From contig CAXNLE010000001.1 of NCBI GenBank assembly GCA_964203235.1, positions 868,001 to 932,000 on the forward strand: a stretch of 64,000 bases of DNA, read 5' to 3'. Of this stretch, positions 59,695-64,000 are shown in pieces; position 1 is the first letter of the stretch; every line of letters begins with the position of its first letter. The position numbers and the translations under genes are program-made. Under the pieces are notes generated by a model. It was not told the DNA's origin, made no database searches, and worked only from the letters and a program-made list of their open reading frames with translations. Origin of the DNA: BACL27 sp964203235. Lineage in GTDB: Bacteria; Actinomycetota; Acidimicrobiia; Acidimicrobiales; Ilumatobacteraceae.

Positions 59695-60837
59695 ATGGCA
59701 GAAGAAGTAACACACCAGCCAGTTAGTACGTCTTGGGCACAAACAATGCATGGGCACACTTCGGTTGACGCGACTGAGATACGGCTCGCTCATTCTGATT
59801 CGTGGGCAGGCACTGGCAGCACGCAATTAGTTGAACGGCTTGAGCGAGAGGATAGAGAAGATAAGAACTTGTCGGTTCATGCGACCCGAAGTTTTGGTGC
59901 AGGTAATCGCGCGATTTCAGAACAACCCGATAAGTTTCGAACCTGTTTTGAACGTGATCGAGATCGAATCTTGCATGCATCATCATTTCGACGATTGGCT
60001 GGCAAAACTCAAGTGTTCGTGTTTCCACAAGATCATCAACGCACACGCCTAACGCACGCGCTTGAAGTCGCACAGGTTGCTAGTTCTGTCTCAAGAGCAA
60101 TCGGTCTGAATATTGCTCTAACAGAGGCAATTGCACTCGGACATGACTGTGGACATGGCCCAGGTGGACATGCCAGTGAAGATGCGTTATCGGTATTTAT
60201 CGACGGCGGCTATGACCACGCTGTTTGGGGCGCAGACGTGACACTAGTGCCGCTCAACTTATGCAACGAAACCCTTGACGGAATTCGAAATCACTCATGG
60301 TCACGGCCGGCACCCAAAACGCCCGAAGGTGAAGTTGTGTCATGGGCAGATCGCATCGCGTATGTTTGCCATGATTTTGAAGATGCCGTGGCTGCGGGCG
60401 TTGTCACCAGCGAACAACTACCCCAAGAGGTGCGCGAGGCGTGTGGCGTGCAGCGTGATCAACAACTTCGAGCTTTCATCGGCGCGATGATCGAAGCCAC
60501 CGCGACAACAGGTCGAATCGCAATGACTTCAAAATGTGCCGATGCATTAGCTACATTTCGAAAATTCAATTACGAAAACATTTACATGCGTCGTGAGTCG
60601 CGTGCGCAAGCCGATTCGGTTGTGCGACTTTTACGTGCTCTCGTTGAGCATTACGTGGTTAATCCAAAATTGATGTACGCGCCTCTTGAGCGAGAACTAT
60701 TTGATGCACACAGCGCTGAAGCAACAAAACTTGCAGTCACATACGTTGGCGGAATGACAGATCGTTTCGCATGTCGACAGGGTGTCAGTCTGCTCGGCTG
60801 GCAAGAATCGCAATTACCACAAGGCATTGGCATTTAG
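59695..60837 (+). CDS. dgt: Deoxyguanosinetriphosphate triphosphohydrolase-like protein
   Basis: A 380-residue HD-domain protein that hydrolyses dNTPs to deoxynucleosides and triphosphate. The metal ligands are visible as H in RTRLTHALEVAQVA (about residue 122), HD in LGHDCGHGPGGHASED and the later D in SWADRIAYVCHDFED. The N-terminal 75 residues are polar and variable. It keeps dNTP pools balanced. The gene lies between obg and the nucleoside hydrolase, on the opposite strand from the obg-proB pair. Confidence 0.9.
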   Translation: MAEEVTHQPVSTSWAQTMHGHTSVDATEIRLAHSDSWAGTGSTQLVERLEREDREDKNLSVHATRSFGAGNRAISEQPDKFRTCFERDRDRILHASSFRRLAGKTQVFVFPQDHQRTRLTHALEVAQVASSVSRAIGLNIALTEAIALGHDCGHGPGGHASEDALSVFIDGGYDHAVWGADVTLVPLNLCNETLDGIRNHSWSRPAPKTPEGEVVSWADRIAYVCHDFEDAVAAGVVTSEQLPQEVREACGVQRDQQLRAFIGAMIEATATTGRIAMTSKCADALATFRKFNYENIYMRRESRAQADSVVRLLRALVEHYVVNPKLMYAPLERELFDAHSAEATKLAVTYVGGMTDRFACRQGVSLLGWQESQLPQGIGI

Positions 60838-60856
60838 CCTTTAGAGTGGTTTTCGC

Positions 60857-61801
60857 ATGACTCAAATTATTTCAAAACAAAAAATGTGGATTGATACAGA
60901 CACGGCTTCTGACGACGCAGTCGCGTTAATCCTTGCATTAAAAAGTCCGACAACAAATGTGATCGGTATTTCAATAGTTGCCGGCAATGTGCCAATAGAA
61001 CTTGGGGTGCAGGCGGCGCTATACACAATCGAGATGTGCGAAGCGAAAGTTCCGGTTCATGTCGGCGCGACCAAGCCTCTTGTGAGATCTTTTTCATCTG
61101 CACAAAATGTTCATGGCACAGACGGCATGGGCGATATCGGGCTCAAGTTGAGTGGTCGACTGCCGACATCTCACGATGCAATACGGCAAATAATTGAAAC
61201 CTTTCGATCAGCCCCAGGAGAAATAGACCTCGTAACTCTCGGACCATTGACAAATATTGCGTTGGCTTTGTCAATTGAGCCCGAGTTCGCCAGATGGGTT
61301 AGGCGCTGCGTAATCATGGGTGGCACGGGCGTTTTACCAGGCAACGTTACTGTTGCATCCGAGTTCAATGTTTGGGCAGACCCAGAATCAGCGCGAATAG
61401 TTTTTGACTCAGAGTTACCACTTGAAATGGTCGGCTGGGATGTCTCAGTTGCCGATGCAGTTATTTCCGATGAACTCGCCATCGAATTTAGTGAACTAAG
61501 CAATCTTGGCAAATTCGCCATGTCAATTCAAAGACAAGTGCGAGAGTTTTGCCGCACAGAAACAAAACTTGAAGGCTTCGATTTGCCAGACCCAATCACG
61601 ATGAGTGTGGCTATCGACTCGTCAATGTCAATTTCTGAAATTCGCAAGTATGTTCGCGTTCATCTTGGCGATGGTGACACCCGCGGGCAAACAATCGTTG
61701 ACCATCTTGACGTGCTTCGCAGAGGCCAAAACTGTCGTGTTGTGTTGCGCGTAGATCGCAAACGTTTTGTCGCGATGATTCGCGATGCGCTAGTTAACTA
61801 G
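60857..61801 (+). CDS. Nucleoside hydrolase (IunH family)
   Basis: The 314-residue protein hydrolyses the N-glycosidic bond of ribonucleosides. The Ca-binding motif DTDTASDDAVAL is at residues 12-23, VTLGPLTNIALAL near 125-137, MGGTG near 154, and the later VAIDSSM region. Inosine-uridine preference is typical, but cannot be read here. It lies 19 bp after dgt; both genes deal with nucleosides or nucleotides, suggesting joint use. TAGAGT lies nine bases before ATG 60857. Confidence 0.9.
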   Translation: MTQIISKQKMWIDTDTASDDAVALILALKSPTTNVIGISIVAGNVPIELGVQAALYTIEMCEAKVPVHVGATKPLVRSFSSAQNVHGTDGMGDIGLKLSGRLPTSHDAIRQIIETFRSAPGEIDLVTLGPLTNIALALSIEPEFARWVRRCVIMGGTGVLPGNVTVASEFNVWADPESARIVFDSELPLEMVGWDVSVADAVISDELAIEFSELSNLGKFAMSIQRQVREFCRTETKLEGFDLPDPITMSVAIDSSMSISEIRKYVRVHLGDGDTRGQTIVDHLDVLRRGQNCRVVLRVDRKRFVAMIRDALVN

Positions 61802-61809
61802 TAGGAAAA

Positions 61810-62067
61810 CTAGTTGCTAGCAGGGTTAACGTCGACCACTTTGCGGCCGCGACGTTCTGCGAACTTAACATTGCCGTGCACGAGAGCGAACAATGTGTCG
61901 TCGCTACCCTTGCCAACATTTTTGCCCGGGTGAACTTTTGTTCCTCGTTGGCGAATAAGAATTGTGCCAGCATTAACGAGCGTGCTATCAAAAACTTTTA
62001 CACCGAGTCTTTGGGAATTTGAATCGCGGCCGTTTCGTGTAGAACCGCCACCTTTGGTTTTTGACAT
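61810..62067 (-). CDS. rpmA: 50S ribosomal protein L27
   Basis: The 85-residue product has the usual start MSKTKGGGSTRNGRDSNSQRLG and the downstream RQRGTKVHPGKNVGKGSDDTLFAL. No N-terminal extension for protease processing is present, and the extreme N-terminus differs from the AHKKG form. It is 3 bp after rplU in the standard order. Confidence 0.97.
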   Translation of the reverse strand: MSKTKGGGSTRNGRDSNSQRLGVKVFDSTLVNAGTILIRQRGTKVHPGKNVGKGSDDTLFALVHGNVKFAERRGRKVVDVNPASN

Positions 62068-62070
62068 TAG

Positions 62071-62382
62071 TTAGCCTTTCGCAATCGATGTAATTTCAAC
62101 AAGGCTATATCGCTGACGGTGGCCGAAGCGTCGTCGCTGATTGGTTCGACGCTTGTACATAAAACCATCAATCTTTACACCGGCAACTTCACCCAGAACT
62201 TTACCCTTGACCGAAGCCTTGGCAAGTTGAGCAGGTGTGGCAAGAACTGTTTCGCCGTCAACGAGCATGACTGGCGTAAACGAAACTTCAGCACCTGTTG
62301 CTACACCCAAAAGCTCTACCTGAACTTGTTGGCCTTGAGCGACCTTCTCTTGTTTTCCACCTGAAGCAATGATTGCGTACAT
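62071..62382 (-). CDS. rplU: 50S ribosomal protein L21
   Basis: The 103-residue L21 starts MYAIIASGGKQEKVAQGQ and ends with the conserved KRRTNQRRRFGHRQRYSLVEI region. It binds 23S rRNA with L20. It lies 92 bp after the RNase E/G gene; the order rne-rplU-rpmA is typical of actinobacteria. Confidence 0.97.
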   Translation of the reverse strand: MYAIIASGGKQEKVAQGQQVQVELLGVATGAEVSFTPVMLVDGETVLATPAQLAKASVKGKVLGEVAGVKIDGFMYKRRTNQRRRFGHRQRYSLVEITSIAKG

Positions 62383-62474
62383 ATTGAACCCCGAGCCTAT
62401 CTGTGTAATTTCTGAACTTGCGATGTTTTATGGGTAGATTCTGCGTTTTGTGTCATTTTCTATTGCTCGATTAA

Positions 62475-64000
62475 CTAGTCAAGCATTGAGTGATCGACGA
62501 TGATTCCACGGCCTTGGCAAGTCGGGCATGAGTCGACGAAATTGGTCAATAGACCCTCACCTATTCGTTTTCGTGTCATTTCAACAAGACCCAGTTCAGA
62601 AATATCAAATACCTGGGTGCGCGTCTTGTCACGCGAAAGAGCATTCTTAAACCGATCTAGTACTTTGCGACGGTTCTCACGGATCTCCATATCGATAAAG
62701 TCAATAACGATGATTCCACCGATGTCACGTAGTCGCAACTGTCGTGCAATCTCGTCAGCAGCTTCAAGATTATTTGTGAACACTGTCTCTTCAAGGTTCG
62801 TTTTGCCAACATTTTTACCGGTGTTCACGTCAATCACAGTCAACGCTTCAGTGTGCTCAATTACGAGTGAACCTCCCGACGGCAGCCAGACCTTAATGTC
62901 AAGGGCCTTATGAATTTGCTCGTGAACATGCTGGTTCTCAAAAAGTGAAAGACCCTCTGCCTGAGTGTCGAAGAACTCAACACGATCCAAAAATTCAGGA
63001 TTAAAGTCACCAATATATTGTCGCACTTCTTCATAAAGTTCTCGCTCGTCAATGATGATTCCGCGATAGTCACTGCTGAATTCTTCACGGATAACACGCA
63101 CTGCAAGAGGTGGCTCTCGATATAACAACGTCGGACCACTTGACTTCTTAGATTTCTCTTTGATTTCTTCCCATAGTGCGAGCAATCTCGTCATATCGGT
63201 TCGCAGTTCGTGTTCGGTGGCGTTTTCGGCTGCTGTCCGAACGATGATTCCGTGTTCTTCTGGTTTGACGCGATCCAATATTGAGCGCAACCGACGGCGC
63301 TCGTCGTCCGGCAATCGCTTGGAGATGCCGTAAGTGCGCGAATCTGGGATTAATACGACAAACCGACCTGGTAACGAAACCTCTTGAGTAAGGCGACCAC
63401 CCTTTGCACCGATGGGGTTTTTAGTAACCTGACATAAAATAAGTTGGCGAGCCTGCAATACGTGTTCGATTCTTGGCTCAGGACCCTGCTCAACCACATC
63501 TTCTTTATCGAATTGAACATCACCTCGATACAACACGGCATTTTTCGGCGTACCAATATCAACAAACGCAGCTTCCATACCTGGTAAAACATTTTGCACA
63601 CGACCCAAGTAAATATTGCCGTGAATTTGCTCACTGTCATCGGCCGGGCGACTGACATAATGCTCAATCAAACTTCGACCTTCAAGCATCGCAACTTGAG
63701 TGAAATCTTTTCGAACTTGAACGACCATCATGTAGCGGCCTAGGGGTCGACCATTACGTTCTTTTCCGCGACGACGCTCAATTAATTCAGCGTCCGTTTC
63801 AACCGGAGAAACAGGTTTTGACCGAGAATTGTCATTACTCGGGCGACGACGACGATTACGGCCACCGCGACGATTTCGCCGAACTGTTTTTTCGCCATCT
63901 TGAGTACCGCTCGTTTCCGAACCTTCTGCTGAAGAACTATTAGTCTTTTGTCGTCCTCGCTTTGTCAGGCCAATTCTTTTGGAAGCGTTTGATTCAGCTT
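62475..64000 (-). CDS. rne: Ribonuclease E/G (5' end beyond window)
   Basis: At least 508 codons are visible on the minus strand; the frame is open to the right edge, so the start is missing. The visible N-terminal part is an Arg/Lys-rich, Ser-rich extension (about 90 residues before GRYMMVVQVRKD), as in actinobacterial RNase E. The catalytic core follows: S1-like segment GRVQNVLPGMEAAFVDIG, then VIDVNTGKNVGK, the DNase-I-like RDIGGIIVIDFIDMEIRENR (metal Asp residues) and the zinc link CPTCQGRG near the end. It processes rRNA and mRNA. The basic extension may bind RNA or partner proteins. Confidence 0.95.
   Translation of the reverse strand, partial: AESNASKRIGLTKRGRQKTNSSSAEGSETSGTQDGEKTVRRNRRGGRNRRRRPSNDNSRSKPVSPVETDAELIERRRGKERNGRPLGRYMMVVQVRKDFTQVAMLEGRSLIEHYVSRPADDSEQIHGNIYLGRVQNVLPGMEAAFVDIGTPKNAVLYRGDVQFDKEDVVEQGPEPRIEHVLQARQLILCQVTKNPIGAKGGRLTQEVSLPGRFVVLIPDSRTYGISKRLPDDERRRLRSILDRVKPEEHGIIVRTAAENATEHELRTDMTRLLALWEEIKEKSKKSSGPTLLYREPPLAVRVIREEFSSDYRGIIIDERELYEEVRQYIGDFNPEFLDRVEFFDTQAEGLSLFENQHVHEQIHKALDIKVWLPSGGSLVIEHTEALTVIDVNTGKNVGKTNLEETVFTNNLEAADEIARQLRLRDIGGIIVIDFIDMEIRENRRKVLDRFKNALSRDKTRTQVFDISELGLVEMTRKRIGEGLLTNFVDSCPTCQGRGIIVDHSMLD

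Overview
The window looks like a chromosome segment of an AT-leaning actinobacterium, most likely a low-GC aquatic Acidimicrobiia of the Ilumatobacteraceae (acIV) type. The grounds are indirect. Genes are packed on both strands with almost no spacers. Many start codons lie 6-8 nt after a TAnnnT -10 box (leaderless style). The order RNase E/G - rplU - rpmA ... obg - proB is actinobacterial. metX carries a SAM-I/SAM-IV class riboswitch. Several secreted proteins have long Thr/Val-rich linkers. No phage, transposase, integrase or CRISPR array was seen, and no gene-free stretch exceeds about 300 bases.

Layout. 1-7133: PhoH ATPase (cut by the left edge), a GGDEF-EAL protein, glutamate dehydrogenase, a large membrane protein and a lone PhnD-like binding protein. 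7134-15996: a divergent cluster that together encodes a plausible complete route gamma-butyrobetaine -> L-carnitine -> glycine betaine + acetoacetate (acetoacetyl-CoA synthetase; BKACE; carnitine dehydrogenase-thioesterase fusion; second thioesterase; acyl-CoA dehydrogenase; ADP-forming acyl-CoA synthetase; CaiD-like hydratase). 16057-18161: methyltransferase, then a MocD-like di-iron membrane oxygenase with its MocE-like Rieske ferredoxin. 18154-19227: a TlpA/ResA-like redoxin whose reading frame is interrupted by one UGA at the catalytic position, followed by a SECIS-like hairpin; I read it as a selenoprotein and the main discovery of the window. 19333-25992: surface-polymer type genes (SGNH hydrolase, SDR, GT29-like protein) and an SxtJ / DUF5989 / carbamoyltransferase cassette with a cysteine hydrolase. 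26018-32834: lysine-rich miniprotein, PhyH oxygenase + SDR, five secreted proteins in two paralogous families, and a pentapeptide-repeat protein. 32812-38383: a polysaccharide deacetylase and a tandem duplication of a membrane protein, leaving a deacetylase pseudogene and a remnant of the tRNA-Cys 3' end at the junction. 38447-64000: mainly housekeeping genes: cystathionine synthase/lyase, cysteine-free L33/L28/L31, LldD-type oxidase, PLP decarboxylase, cytochrome c, ABC-F, DUF1295, tRNA-Gly, EamA, metX with riboswitch, DCC protein, SURF1, CoxE/MoxR pair, MurJ, ProB, Obg, dGTPase, nucleoside hydrolase, L27, L21 and RNase E/G (cut by the right edge).

How the genes work together. The carnitine cluster would turn a common osmolyte precursor into glycine betaine plus acetyl units; its two arms start 20 bp apart and appear to share one -10 region. 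The 19-38 kb stretch looks like a cell-surface region (polymer synthesis, carbamoylation, secreted linker proteins). Start codons were chosen mainly by position of a -10 box or Shine-Dalgarno motif and by homologous starts remembered from the families; none was verified by alignment.
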